From positions 129,241,001-129,305,000 of the forward strand of contig CM059584.1 of the NCBI GenBank assembly GCA_030407085.1: a stretch of DNA of 64,000 nt, read 5' to 3'. This document shows, one piece after another, positions 48,646-59,125 of this stretch. The stretch is from Trichopria drosophilae (lineage: Eukaryota; Arthropoda; Insecta; Hymenoptera; Diapriidae). A program made the translations under genes and the position numbers. The notes beneath the pieces were generated by a model that saw only the letters and a program-made list of their open reading frames with translations, did no database searches and had not been told where the DNA came from. The first letter of the stretch is position 1, and each line of letters starts with the position of its first letter.

Positions 48646-49539
48646 TCAAAATGTAGGCTCTGTAACTGCAATTTTAACTACTATAAAGGATCACCTAAAT
48701 ATACTAAAAAACTTTATAATGAATTGACTAAGAGTTTTCGGAAGATGTTTTCTGCTTATTTCCAAACATTCTCAAACAATCCATGACAACTTTCTTTGCT
48801 ATTTTGTAGGATATCATGTATAACGGTTAGAAATTCAGTTACAGATTCTGAATTTTGAAAAATATCCTGAAGAATCATCTTTAATTTATATTTTTGAACA
48901 TAGATTACTAACTTATCGATTGTCGACTTTAGAATACCCTTAAGAGTGTGTAGAGAGGTTTGCCGATAAAGTAGGTATTTTCGCTGAAAATCGCTAATTA
49001 AATATGACTGGATCATTTTTTCAAAATTTGGACAGTCCATAATTAATTCTAGTTACCATATACTTTGGTGGTTCGGATTCCACCTTCATAAACTATAGGT
49101 CCCGTCGCGATTTAGTCCCATGTGGGTTGACAAAAGACGACGTAAAATAATTAAAAAAAAAATATCTGCTAAAAAACGGAATTATTTAAAAATTGACCGT
49201 GAAATGCCAGAAATGGTAATAAACTCCAGTTTATGACATTCGCAGCATTTTCCCATCGCGATTGTCTTAAGGTCTTATCTTTCGGTTGGATTACAAATAT
49301 TTATTTCATCACAGAATTTCTTCTATTTTTGTTATAGTCACTTTATTTTATTCAACGGTATATCTGTCTAAATTACCCCGATAACGGTGACAAACGATAA
49401 TTCAATTTCTAAGTCTTAATTTAAGTAAAACAGAAATCTTTCTCACGGAATTCTTGTAAAATAATCAGTAACACCCTCGTTTCCAGCTCATTGGAATTTT
49501 GATAAACGCGTCTTTGAAGAAGGAAGTTTATGTGACGCA
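48646..49539. other. AT-rich intronic spacer, nothing recognised
   Basis: A minus-strand 94-codon frame (48756-49040) has no domain or splice context and is most likely chance. Confidence 0.45.
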
Positions 49540-50075
49540 AATCCTCGCAAATTGTCGCGATCTCACGATCGTCTTCGGGTTTTATCGCGACCGGTTGGGC
49601 GTTTCGCAGCGATAAAAGTCCAAACGTCATTTTGGCGCCCAACGAGGTACGCTCCGATGAAGCGGCGAAAAAAGCACGTCCAGCAGGATAACAAGCGGGG
49701 TCTGGTACAGGAAAGAGAGGGGAAAACCAACTAATGAAACATGAAAAAAGCGCGTCTGTAAGCGGAGAAATTCGAGAAAGGGATTCTGGCTTTAATGAAT
49801 TAAGAGGAATCTAGAGCGTAATCGTTCTCTCGTTTATTTATATATACCATTAAAGAGTCGCTTGCACGATCCGATTCCCTCGCCGGTGCAATGTGTGTAC
49901 CTGTGTATGTCTGTGTCTGTGTTTGTGCATGTATCATATATGTGCAAGTGTATCATGTAACTGGACGCGAGAAAACCGAACGAGCGTCATCATTCCCGTG
50001 CATACACTGTTGCGGAAAGGAGCGAAGCGGTTATTGACGAGTTTCTCGTGTAACTTAAACAGTTACGTTAAGTGA
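49540..50075. promoter_or_regulatory. GC- and CpG-richer intronic island with TG tract
   Basis: Non-repetitive block with many CG words (TTGTCGCGATCTCACGATCG, TTATCGCGACCGG, CGAAGCGGTTATTGACG), then a degenerate TGTG tract (about 49890-49945), lying deep in the PTB-gene intron. No credible coding frame. Best read as a candidate conserved intronic enhancer; an alternative first exon is also possible. Inferred from composition only. Confidence 0.35.
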
Positions 50076-50159
50076 CTTTCAGAAAAGAAAACTTATTTTG
50101 AACGGTCACCGTGAAATCGACGTATCCACTTCTAGACTCCCTATGTGCTGTACAGGATG

Positions 50160-50660
50160 TTCCAAATTTGGCAAATGCAATTATGTTCAACATTTTTTTT
50201 TGGACACTCATTTTGCCTTTGACCAACACAGTATCATTTTCGAAATGATTTTCCCTGCTAAAAATGAAGACGTTACCGAAATTTTACCATCACTTCTCAT
50301 TCTCGAGAAAAGTGAAGTTAAATGTGTCCTAATCTGCGTTTTTGACCACATTTCAATTGTTTTTGTAGCAAAAGAAAATGTACTTTTAACAAACGTAGTG
50401 CCATTTGCCAGCGGATTTTTAATTTTAAAGAAGAATTCGTCAAATTAATCAGTTGTTTTAATATAAAATAAATCAAAATATGGTTAAAAACGCCCATTTT
50501 TATACATTTAATCGCACTTTTCTCCAAATAAGAAGTAATAGCAAAATTCCGCTAGTGTCATCGTCTTCAGCACGAAAAATCCATTCGGAAATTTTGGAAT
50601 TTCGGTAAATTTTGTCTAACAGTGTTTTCATTCGACCATTGTTAATTTTATGAATTTAAA
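50160..50660. repeat. diverged foldback repeat
   Basis: The arms 50230-50365 and 50445-50590 are inverted relatives. GAAGACGTTACCG, then ATCACTTCTCATTCTCGAG, then AAATGTG and GCGTTTTTGACCACATTTC return complemented on the right as AAATATGGTTAAAAACGCCC, CTTTTCTCCAAATAAGAAGT and GTCATCGTCTTC. The open frames on both strands (50098-50448, 50318-50527) are explained by this symmetry. Confidence 0.55.
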
Positions 50661-51042
50661 ATGTCACAAAAAAAAATTACGTTATTGCTACGCCAGCTAT
50701 TTAATCGAGCTTGCACCTGAATATTTACAAACTGATTTCCACTTGGGCTGACTTGTTTGAAAAAAATCTTAATAATAACAATTAAAGTAAATAATAAACA
50801 AATAATCAAGTAAAATTAACAAATAAGTTTTTTCTTCATGTCAGTTTATTATTAATATGATACATTAGAAAATGAACGACATAACGATCCGTTAGTGGTG
50901 AACATAAAAATGTGATGAATTTTATGAAAAGTACAATGTATAATAGTAAATTAAAACAATAAATAATATGTTATTTACGAATTTGCCATTAGTGGATGTT
51001 ATAATAAATTACACAGTAAATAATTTTGAACAAAATTTGCAA
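50661..51042. other. AT-rich intronic spacer, nothing recognised
   Basis: No supported feature. Confidence 0.5.
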
Positions 51043-51047
51043 CGACG

Positions 51048-52242
51048 CACAGTGGGATATTTTTCTTGGAATCATCTTTTTTTTCGAAATCGTAAAACTT
51101 TTGATCTGAATCAGCTAGGGGAATAATATTTTTACCAAATTAAAACTAAGACCTTGTAGAATGAGGGAAAAATAACTAGAAATTGAGGAAGTAAGTTGTT
51201 GACTGCTGAAATTTGCATAAACTATACACAAGGTCATTTCAAGGCCACACTTAAAAATCCGGGAACTGCGAATTAACTCAACGAGAGGTCATTTTTAGGG
51301 AAAATGTTTCAGGCATAAGTTTCAGGATTCTTCGCTGGCTATCAGACGGTATCATCGATATTGGCCATGAACATGACCTTGAATGTTTTTCCAAGGTCAA
51401 GTTTTTTTTTTAAGTGTAAACTGCTTTTCTTTTCACGGATTCGGAAAGAGCACAACATTTTACGACCGAATATGCTATGGCTGTTTTTTCGGCAAGGTCA
51501 TTTCAAGGTCAAACTTAAAACTCCCGGAATTGCAAATTAACTCAGCGAGAGGTAATTTTCGGGGAAAATGTTTCAGACAAATGTTTTAGGATTTTTCCCG
51601 GGCTATTTAATGGTGCCATAGAATTTGACCTTGAACATGACCTTGAAGGTTATTCCAAGGTCAAGAAAATGCGGATTTTTCTCTGCAATTTCTCCTGGTT
51701 CTGAAACATTTCTCCGCAAAATGTATTTGCGGAGAAATTGCCGAAGAAATTCCACCAGGGTGTCCACCAATTTTATCGTCTTTTATGATGAACCTAATAT
51801 TATATAATAAAACTTCACTGAAAACGCTATATCTTTTCATTCCTGTGGCTTCTGCAATATTTCGTGATGTACAAAATGATAAATTAAAAAAAAATAAACT
51901 TGACCTTGGAATAACCTTCAAGGTCAAATTCTATGGTACCATTAAATAGCCAGGGAAAAATCCTCAAACTTTTGTCTGAAACATTTTCCCCGAAAATTAC
52001 CTCTCGCTGAGTTAATTTGCAATTCCGGGAGTTTTAAGTTTGCCCTCGAAATGACCTTATGTATAGTTTATGCAAATTTCAGCAGTCAACAACTTACTTT
52101 CTCAATTACTAATTATTTTTCTCTCATTCTACAAGGTCTTAGCTTTAATTTGGTTAAAAAATTATTCTTCTAGCTGATTCAGATCAAAAGTTCTACGATT
52201 TCGAAAAAAAAAAGATGATTCCAAGAAAAATATCCCCCTGTG
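51048..52242. mobile_element. Transib-like non-autonomous foldback element
   Basis: The 1,195 bp element starts CACAGTGGGATATTTTTC and ends GAAAAATATCCCCCTGTG, flanked by a 5-base duplication CGACG (51043-51047 and 52243-52247). Terminal inverted similarity continues for over 200 bases. Inside, a block of about 170 bases occurs twice head-to-tail (51231-51400, 51493-51665) and once inverted (51898-52065). A perfect 12-base hairpin (TTTCTCCGCAAA, 51709-51737) lies near the centre. A CAC-starting terminus and a 5-base duplication fit the Transib superfamily. There is no transposase frame. The left heptamer equals the RAG signal heptamer CACAGTG; the right one is CACAGGG. Confidence 0.7.
51709..51737. 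other. perfect hairpin near the centre of the Transib-like element
   Basis: A 12-base stem TTTCTCCGCAAA / TTTGCGGAGAAA around a 5-base loop ATGTA, more exact than the surrounding diverged arms. It marks the palindrome centre region and may be a stable fold-back or a site of conversion. Confidence 0.7.
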
Positions 52243-52247
52243 CGACG

Positions 52248-52315
52248 TCAGTAGTCTAGTGGTTAGGATGCTAGCGAAGCGAAAGGGGGAGCCGGGTTTG
52301 CGTACAAACATCAAT
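52248..52315 (+). pseudogene. tRNA-derived SINE head or tRNA pseudogene
   Basis: TAGTCTAGTGGTTAGGATGC matches a tRNA A box and D arm, and GGAGCCGGGTTTGCGTAC, about 40 bases on, resembles a degraded B box. No intact cloverleaf is formed. It starts right after the CGACG duplication, so the Transib-like element landed at or beside the SINE 5' end. A tRNA-derived SINE is more likely than a functional tRNA gene. Confidence 0.5.
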
Positions 52316-53084
52316 TTATTCATATAAATAATATATGAAACAGTTAAAAATAATGCGGGTTTAAAAAATGTGAACTAATATTTTTTACTGTTTTATATTT
52401 ATTAGCAATATATTGGATGATGCTCTTTGTCCCAATATTACCTGTTTATTGGCAAAGTAATGACAATGTGTTGCTAATATGTTGCCAATATATTTCCCAT
52501 GTGAACGATTTTTACACGGGTGTTTTTATAAATTGTACAAGAATTTTAAATAAATTAGTAAATATTTTGTATGGTTTCGAACATTTTTCTGAAAAGAAAT
52601 AGAAACAATTCAATGAAGCTTTTTCTTTTTGATTGTCAAGTAATTTTTCTTATAAAGCTCAATGAAACTTGTTAGTTTAATTTTACCATTTTGTTTTAAT
52701 AAAAGGGTTTGAAACTTTTAAAATATATTGAAATAGTCGCCATTATTATATCCAACAATGTAATGTGACTCACTGGTTCAGTCATTGGATTTGAACCGGG
52801 TTGAATGCGCCTTGATTGATTTTTTTTCGATTATTTTCTTTTAATGCATTTTCAATGATGCATTATAATGTCTTATTAGTATGAGATCAATTCATTACAG
52901 TTCAAAATTAATATTATGCACGATAATGTGGACAAAATGTTTCCCTGGGGAAATAAAATATTTATGAATAGTGAATATATGAAACATTAAAGTGACATTC
53001 TAAAATAATAATTATAATTAATATCCTTTTAATGTTTCATCAAGATTGAATGTTTTACTTGATGTTTTCGTCACCGCATATTTA
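52316..53084. other. AT-rich intronic spacer with reverse B-box-like site
   Basis: At about 52788-52803, GGATTTGAACCGGGTT is the complement of a near-consensus B box (GGTTCAAATCC), without a matching A box. It may be a truncated SINE on the minus strand. Repeated AATATATTGG/CCAATATATT words lie at 52407-52500. Confidence 0.35.
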
Positions 53085-53400
53085 TTAACCCATTAAAGCC
53101 CAAGAGGTCACAAATTTCACTAACATTATTGGAATATTTCTTGACATTAAAAACCAATTTAAAAAAATTGAAACAAAATATTCTCGACGTAAAATTGGTC
53201 GCTCTTTGGGATTCTTGTATCAAATTCTGTCTACAATAAACGTGTAAAAAGTTATAAAGAATTATTCACAAAAACACGGGATTTTGTCCTTCACAAAAAT
53301 TTTTTAATCAATATTTTCATGTCAAACAAGAAAAGTCATTAGGTCAAAACCTCAAAATATCGTGACTGTAATGTCTCTGCCATAAATATTCGTAATAATA
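53085..53400. other. possible single end of a TTAA-type element
   Basis: TTAACCCATTAAAGCCC at about 53089 resembles the start of the piggyBac-type MITE at 43157, and GTCGCTCTTTGGGATT follows at a similar distance. No matching right end is found downstream, so a truncated relative is likely. Confidence 0.35.
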
Positions 53401-54620
53401 TATATGAAAATTGAAGATGGCGACTTCAAAATGGCGACTAAAGCTTTCTTTTTTTTTGTTAAATATTAGCTTAGTTCAAAATGGCGAATCCAATATTGCG
53501 GCCGAAAATTGAAAATTTCATTTTATATAGACGAAACTTTGTATACAGGGGTTTTTGGGGTCACCGATTACGAAAATCACGTCATTCTTTTTAAATTAAA
53601 AATGTCAGACCCAATATGGCGGTCAAAAATTAAAAATTTCATTTCATATTTATGAAACTGGATAAATCATGGTTTTGGGACCTCTGATTACGAATTACGA
53701 GTTATTTAAAAAATTAAAAATGTCGGATGCAGTATGGCGGACAAAATTTGAAAACTTTTATTACTTTTCTTCAAAATAGACATAGAGAGGTTTTTTATTT
53801 TTATTGATAATTTTTTTGTTTTTTAATATCTTAATTTTATTCTTTTTACATTTGCTATTAAAAATGTTCAGTCTGTAATTTCCATTTGTTTCATTCCGAA
53901 ATTCTTAGAATTGACCAGGTAATCACGAGTAGAAGTGAAAAAATACCTTAAATTTATATTTTATTATAAACAAATTAAAAAAGGTACACATTTTTGTAAC
54001 GGAAAAAAAAAGATTGACATTTTTATCCTACATGAGGATTGTTGAAAATTGAAATTTAGAACATTTTTGAAAATCAACTATTCTCCAATACTTTTCCAGC
54101 AGAATCTACGCGTAAGCACTTTTGATCGCCGGAGGTTCAATCAAAAACTTACCTAGTCCAAGTTATGCATTGATTAACAGTATCTCAATACAGTTACATA
54201 AGAAGTAAAATCAAATTTTTTATTTTTGTCCGTGACATTGGATCCGCTATTTTCGATTTTCTAAAAATTACTTCCAATTCATAATCAGAGACCTCAAAAC
54301 CCCGATTTACTAAGTTTTATAAAAATAAAACAGCGTTTTTTATTCTCTTCCGCCATATTGGATTCGCCATTCTAAATTCTTGAAAAACGACTACACAATC
54401 AGCGATCTCAAAAATCCCTATATACTACGTTTCATAAATATAAAATGAAATTTTTAATTTTCGGCCGACATATTGGATTCGTCATTTTGAATTTTTGAAA
54501 ATAAATTCATATTCATTATCAGCGGCCTAAAAACCCCCTTATAGCAATTCGCATGAAAATTTTAAAAAATATATATAATTTTTGGCCGCCATTTACAAAT
54601 TAAAAAAAATATCGTGAAAT
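53400..54620. repeat. two-sided array of 120-bp monomers
   Basis: The left half carries reverse-oriented cores (CCAATATTGCGGCC at 53490, CCAATATGGCGGTC at 53611, GCAGTATGGCGGAC at 53729), about 120 bases apart. The right half carries forward-oriented cores at 54231, 54351, 54466 and 54587, at spacings of 120, 115 and 121. About 470 bases of non-monomer sequence separate the halves. Each unit also carries the AATCAGCGACCTCAAAAACCC-type block. The array therefore forms one large palindrome of tandem units. Confidence 0.8.
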
Positions 54621-55319
54621 TAATACTCGGAGAACCCAAAAATGTATGAGAACTAAGTTTTATCAAGATCGAATAATTTTTAAAGATTTTGTACACTAAG
54701 CTAATATTTTACAAAAAATTTGGATCGCCAGTTTGAAGCCGCCATATTTAATTTTCCTATATGTTAATACTAATAAAGCATAACAGCGAAAATCTCATGC
54801 TTATAAAATTAATAATTTTCTATTTTTCATTAAACTATTTCATGACATTATTAATGCAATTTTTTAAATAAACGCTAAATAATAGGGTTTAAATCATATT
54901 TAACAATTCCGAACTTAAAGTTGATTAACATCATTTAGTACCTATAATTTTCTACTCCGGTGATTTGAAGCGTTTTCCGAATTACTTTTCAGTGCACCAA
55001 TCATTAAATTTGAAGTTTGGATAAACGCGAGACAGCCTGGTTACTCAAGAATCTAAATCATTTCAACAATATGCGAAGTATTTTCTATCAAACTTTAATT
55101 ATCACAATTATCAAAATCTATGTAGATCATAAATCATTAACATCATGAATAATTGAACGTTCGCTTGAATTTTCCCTCATAAATATATGTCGCTACACTT
55201 ATGAAAATTCCCAGCAAAACACTTTATATAAAAACATAAAAGTGTCAAGTTTTTCCATTCGATTTGTGGAATACACTCGACGTCTAACCTACTTTATGCA
55301 CTTCGCTTTAATCAATCTC
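54621..55319. other. AT-rich intronic spacer
   Basis: One further monomer-like core (GCCGCCATATTTAATTTTCC) lies near 54738. Nothing else is supported. Confidence 0.5.
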
Positions 55320-55560
55320 GATTAAATCGGAATATTATTTCCACTGAGAAGCGCATTCAATTGATTTTCGAAAGTAAGAATAATGCGTGAGATATGACGT
55401 GAGGCACGCGAAGAGCAGCAAAAATGCCATTGGGCCAGATTAGAGAGTGAATCGAATTCGCCAGACGTCCCAGCAGTGCGTACTGAATAATGGTACACTT
55501 AACGAGGGATGCATAAAGTACCCGGCTTGATCTCGACCAAGCAGAAATTAGCATAAGTGA
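55320..55560. promoter_or_regulatory. GC-richer intronic block, candidate enhancer
   Basis: Non-repetitive stretch with CpG words (GACGTGAGGCACGCG, AATTCGCCAGACGTCCC) inside the PTB-gene intron and no credible coding frame. Regulatory role is inferred from composition and position only. A similar, shorter stretch occurs at about 56230-56350. Confidence 0.3.
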
Positions 55561-56679
55561 AATTGTTTGTAGGTCTTGTAACTCCTATCGTGAATTTGTC
55601 GAGGACAATAACTTAGCTAACACGTAAGTTGCTAGGGAATAGTCTACTTACACTTTCGTAGAATAATTTTTTAAGCCTTTTTCCAAGTTTATCGTAAATT
55701 ATTCTTTCCAATAGAAATAAATTTACTTTGAACTATGCATCTGGAAGTAAACAAGATACGAATCATGTTAAGCGTTACCGCATGACAAAGGTCTTTTTAA
55801 AATGAGTATAAAGAAAACTAATCCAATGTTTGAATGATTTAAGGACCAAATAATTGAAAATTCGAGAGATATTCCTAATTCCCCAAGACTGAACCAAAAA
55901 GTCATCACTGCTACAGTGATACCTGTAAAATGCCCGACATAGAAGACTATCCCTATGATGATTTTTTAACAAAAATAATTAAACTATAAACGGCAGGGTT
56001 TAACAAAAAAATGTCAATTTTATTTTATTTTTGCCAGAAAAACTGAAGATTCATGATGTTCAAAAGTGTTCGGACGATTTATCTTGGAGCTATAACAGAA
56101 GCAAATTTGAAACATGTGACTTCGAAAAATATACGTTACAAAATGTATTAAAGTCGGTTAAAATCAGAATAAAAGGAGAAATTCACGTTAAAACCACAAA
56201 ATAACGATAAAAGATATATCTCTCTGAGAAGCCATCTTACGCAACGGTTTGAAAATTCCCCTTCGTATCATTGGACGAAACGGTATGCGGTTTTTACGAG
56301 CTTATTCTAATTTTTCGTCTCGCTCGAATAACTTCGTCGATCTCTGAATTCTTTACTGAACAATTCGCCATTGCCTGAGGCTAAAATCAATGTTGGATTT
56401 CGCAACAAATATATACTATACGTTAACCGTGTGCTTGAACCTGACATCGGATAAGTATGTTGCTCGCAATTTAATTGTTGCAAGTGCGATTAAAATGTGG
56501 GTCAAAATGCTCTTACTTTCCACTGTTCAATTTGCGGGTTTCAGATTGAATGCGATCCTTTCTGCAGTCATATAAAAACTAAATATGCATTTTTATCAAA
56601 AAAAAAAGAAATTCTCAATATTTTGGACATGTTGCTACTTTCAGAGAGATACAAATTTCATGTTTGATTGATCATACAC
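55561..56679. other. AT-rich intronic spacer
   Basis: Apart from the small CpG-richer stretch near 56230-56350, nothing is recognisable. Confidence 0.45.
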
Positions 56680-56689
56680 AGCCCCGAAA

Positions 56690-57950
56690 AAAAAACCATC
56701 CGGATCTGGAGGTCGGACTGCGTCTATAATACGCTTTTTAGGTTGCTGAATCCGAATCCGAAGCCCATTTAATCCCATCATGTCAGGTTTTTGACATAAC
56801 CTCAAAAAACCTAAATAAATTATATAATTAGACCTTAAAATATTAAAATGTGGATTAAGTTGCATTTAGAAGTCTATGTCACGTTTCCGTTAAGTTTTCT
56901 GGGATAGCTAAAGTCATGATCGCAGCCTATTCAGACCTTTAAAATAAAACAGCGTTTTTAATTCTCTACCGCCATTTGGATTCGCGATTCTAAATTCTTG
57001 AAAAACGACTATATTTTCATAGCCAGCGACCACAAAAATCCCTATATACCACGTTTCATAAATATAAAATGAAATTTTTAATTTTTGCCCGCCATATTGG
57101 ATTTTGGGCCGAAATTGTATTCGAAGTCCATTAAATCTCGTCAGGTCATTTGGCATAACCTCAAAAATATCCTAAAAATCCACTCCAAAATGTTAATATA
57201 AAACATAATTCTAACCTGAAAGCCATATAATATTTCAATATAATCGGTTCAGTTACTCTCGAAATTGTCTGGAGTAAACGGTAATGTCAACTGAGCAGTA
57301 CTGAATTTGCCTGTACTGGATAACACTGGAGAATATTGGACTCTACTGAAATGTACTTTACTGCACAGTACTGAGATGAACTGGACAGTACTGGAATGTA
57401 CTGGGTAGTATTGGAATGTACCAGACAGTTCTGGACACTACTGGAAGTTCTTTTAAAAATGTCTGCTTGAATTGGCCAATTTTAAAAGAATGGCAGCATA
57501 GGAATTGAAAGACAATACCACTCGTGCGTAGCGCTATTCAGAGTCCAATTAACCCCATCACGCCGGATTTTTTATATAACCTCAAAAAATCTACAAATTG
57601 ACTCCCAGAATTATTGAAATAAAAGAAAAATTATCGCCTGGAAGTCATACCATGTATTCTTTACATTTTTGAAGTCACTGAAACCGAATTTGAAGTATAT
57701 TCAAGCATGTCAAGAACTTAACATGATGGGGTTGAATGGACTTCGGATATGGTTTCAGCGACCCCAAAAACATAGCGAAAATGTAGCAGGGACCTCCAAC
57801 CGCACATTATTCTTTATTTTAACGTTTTAAGTTCTAATTATAGGATGTTTTAGGTTTTTTTTAGGTTATGTCAAAAACCTGACGTTATGGAGTTAATTGG
57901 ACTTCGGATTTCGATTCAGCGACCCAAAGAACATATTATAAACATTTAGT
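56690..57950. repeat. two-sided array of a second repeat family
   Basis: Reverse-oriented units (GTCCATTAAATCTCGTCAGG, or AACCCCATCACGCCGG, followed by ATAACCTCAAAAA) begin near 56760, 57125 and 57545, with a partial one at about 57680. Forward-oriented units (CATGATGGGGTTGAATGG then ACTTCGGAT and TTCAGCGACCCC) begin near 57720 and 57885. The switch of orientation is at about 57713. A 120-bp monomer pair of the first family is embedded at 56940-57110, nearly identical to 54330-54490. Confidence 0.7.
57291..57447. repeat. degenerate 10-base minisatellite, GTACTGGA type
   Basis: About fifteen variants of GTACTGGAAT, AGTACTGAAT and GTACTGGACA follow each other with a roughly 10-base step. It interrupts the second-family array and is unrelated to it in sequence. 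Confidence 0.75.
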
Positions 57951-58850
57951 TATTTTGTGGGGCTGTGTTATAAATTACATAATGGGAATTCCCTGGAATA
58001 CTTGGGCCTCTCCGATTTTCCCTGAGGTTTTTACAAACGTTTATTTGATAAGAATGATAACTATTGATATTTTGGACTTTCGGGCCGGTTAAAACTGGAT
58101 GCCTGCCGACTGCAATAATATATGACCAATATCCTAAAAGTTTAAAAGTCCCTCCCATTTCCCCCTCAATATTAACAATCATTTATTCGATAAAAAGTAA
58201 TTCGATAAATGTTCTGGGCCAGTCCAAATTTACTGTCTGACGATTATAAGTTAGTAGGCATCCAAATAGTCCACATTTAAGCGGCCATATTAGATTTTGG
58301 TTTAAAAAATTGCAAAATTTGACTTCAAATTCGCATTCACCGTTAAAAATGTCCAAAATAATGCATATTTAATATAAATCGTAAACGTACTACACAACGG
58401 AGCATTTAATGATTGATTATGACCAGTAGTAAGTAAATAGATAAATATATAATATCCCTATCTTATATTTAAATTGATTAAGAATCCGAGGTGTGATCTT
58501 TTAAGACTGATTTAATATTGATTCAATTAATCATGGTTTATTAGATATTTGTGATTATAGTCTGCTCTTTAACTAGTATTCACAGTTATCCTCTAATGAT
58601 AACATCCTACAGGATAACAGTTTTGAACTGATAAATAAATCGATTTCACTCAACTGTGAAAAGTTATACAGATTTCGTAAAGGAGCCGTACAATAGATTT
58701 TGTTCTGACATTTAATAGGTTTGATGATTTCGAATGTTTCGGATGAGGCCACTTTAAGTATTTAACTTTGAAACAATAATCCAACAATTATAAAAATAGT
58801 TTCTTTCATATAATCTGCATGTTGCTTTCTCTCAGAATTTTAAACAATGA
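57951..58850. other. AT-rich intronic spacer
   Basis: One monomer-like core (GCGGCCATATTAGATTTTGG) near 58281. Nothing else is supported. Confidence 0.45.
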
Positions 58851-58851
58851 A

Positions 58852-59125
58852 AATTCACTGATTCTAAGTGAATAGTCACTGATTACAGTAGTGAACAAGG
58901 AGCCGCTGAGAAGTAGTGAAATTTCACTGTTTTAATCAGAGAAATCAAGTTGCTTTAAGAGACAATACAATTGATAGCTTGAATCAGTGTAACTTTAACG
59001 TAAAACAAAGAATTCGTTTGCCGTTTCACTATTTATACAGTGAATATGATGAGTCACTGATCCAGTAGTGACAATTCATTCACTGATTCAAATAATGAGT
59101 TTTTCACTGATTCGAATACAGAGAG
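58852..59125. repeat. cluster of TTCACTGATTC motifs
   Basis: At least five copies of a TYACTGATTC word in forward orientation (about 58854, 58876, 59053, 59088, 59105) and inverted relatives (GAATCAGTG at 58982, ACAGTGAATA at 59038) lie within 275 bases. The design, a short word repeated in both orientations, matches the interiors of the CACTG-ended MITEs, but termini are not clear. Confidence 0.5.

Noticed and set aside
48756..49040. 94-codon minus-strand frame
   Set aside because: No domain, splice context or compositional contrast; likely chance.
50098..50448. 116-codon plus-strand frame
   Set aside because: Falls in the diverged foldback at 50160-50660; the frame is a consequence of the repeat.
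51661..51927. open frames in the Transib-like element as a transposase remnant
   Set aside because: They are short, overlap on both strands and contain repeated units. No Transib or RAG1-like motif is visible.
52248..52315. functional tRNA gene
   Set aside because: The A box is good but the B box and stems are degraded and no cloverleaf closes.
53400..54620. CRISPR-like array because of regular spacing
   Set aside because: The units are whole 120-bp diverged monomers with no unique spacers, and the DNA is eukaryotic.
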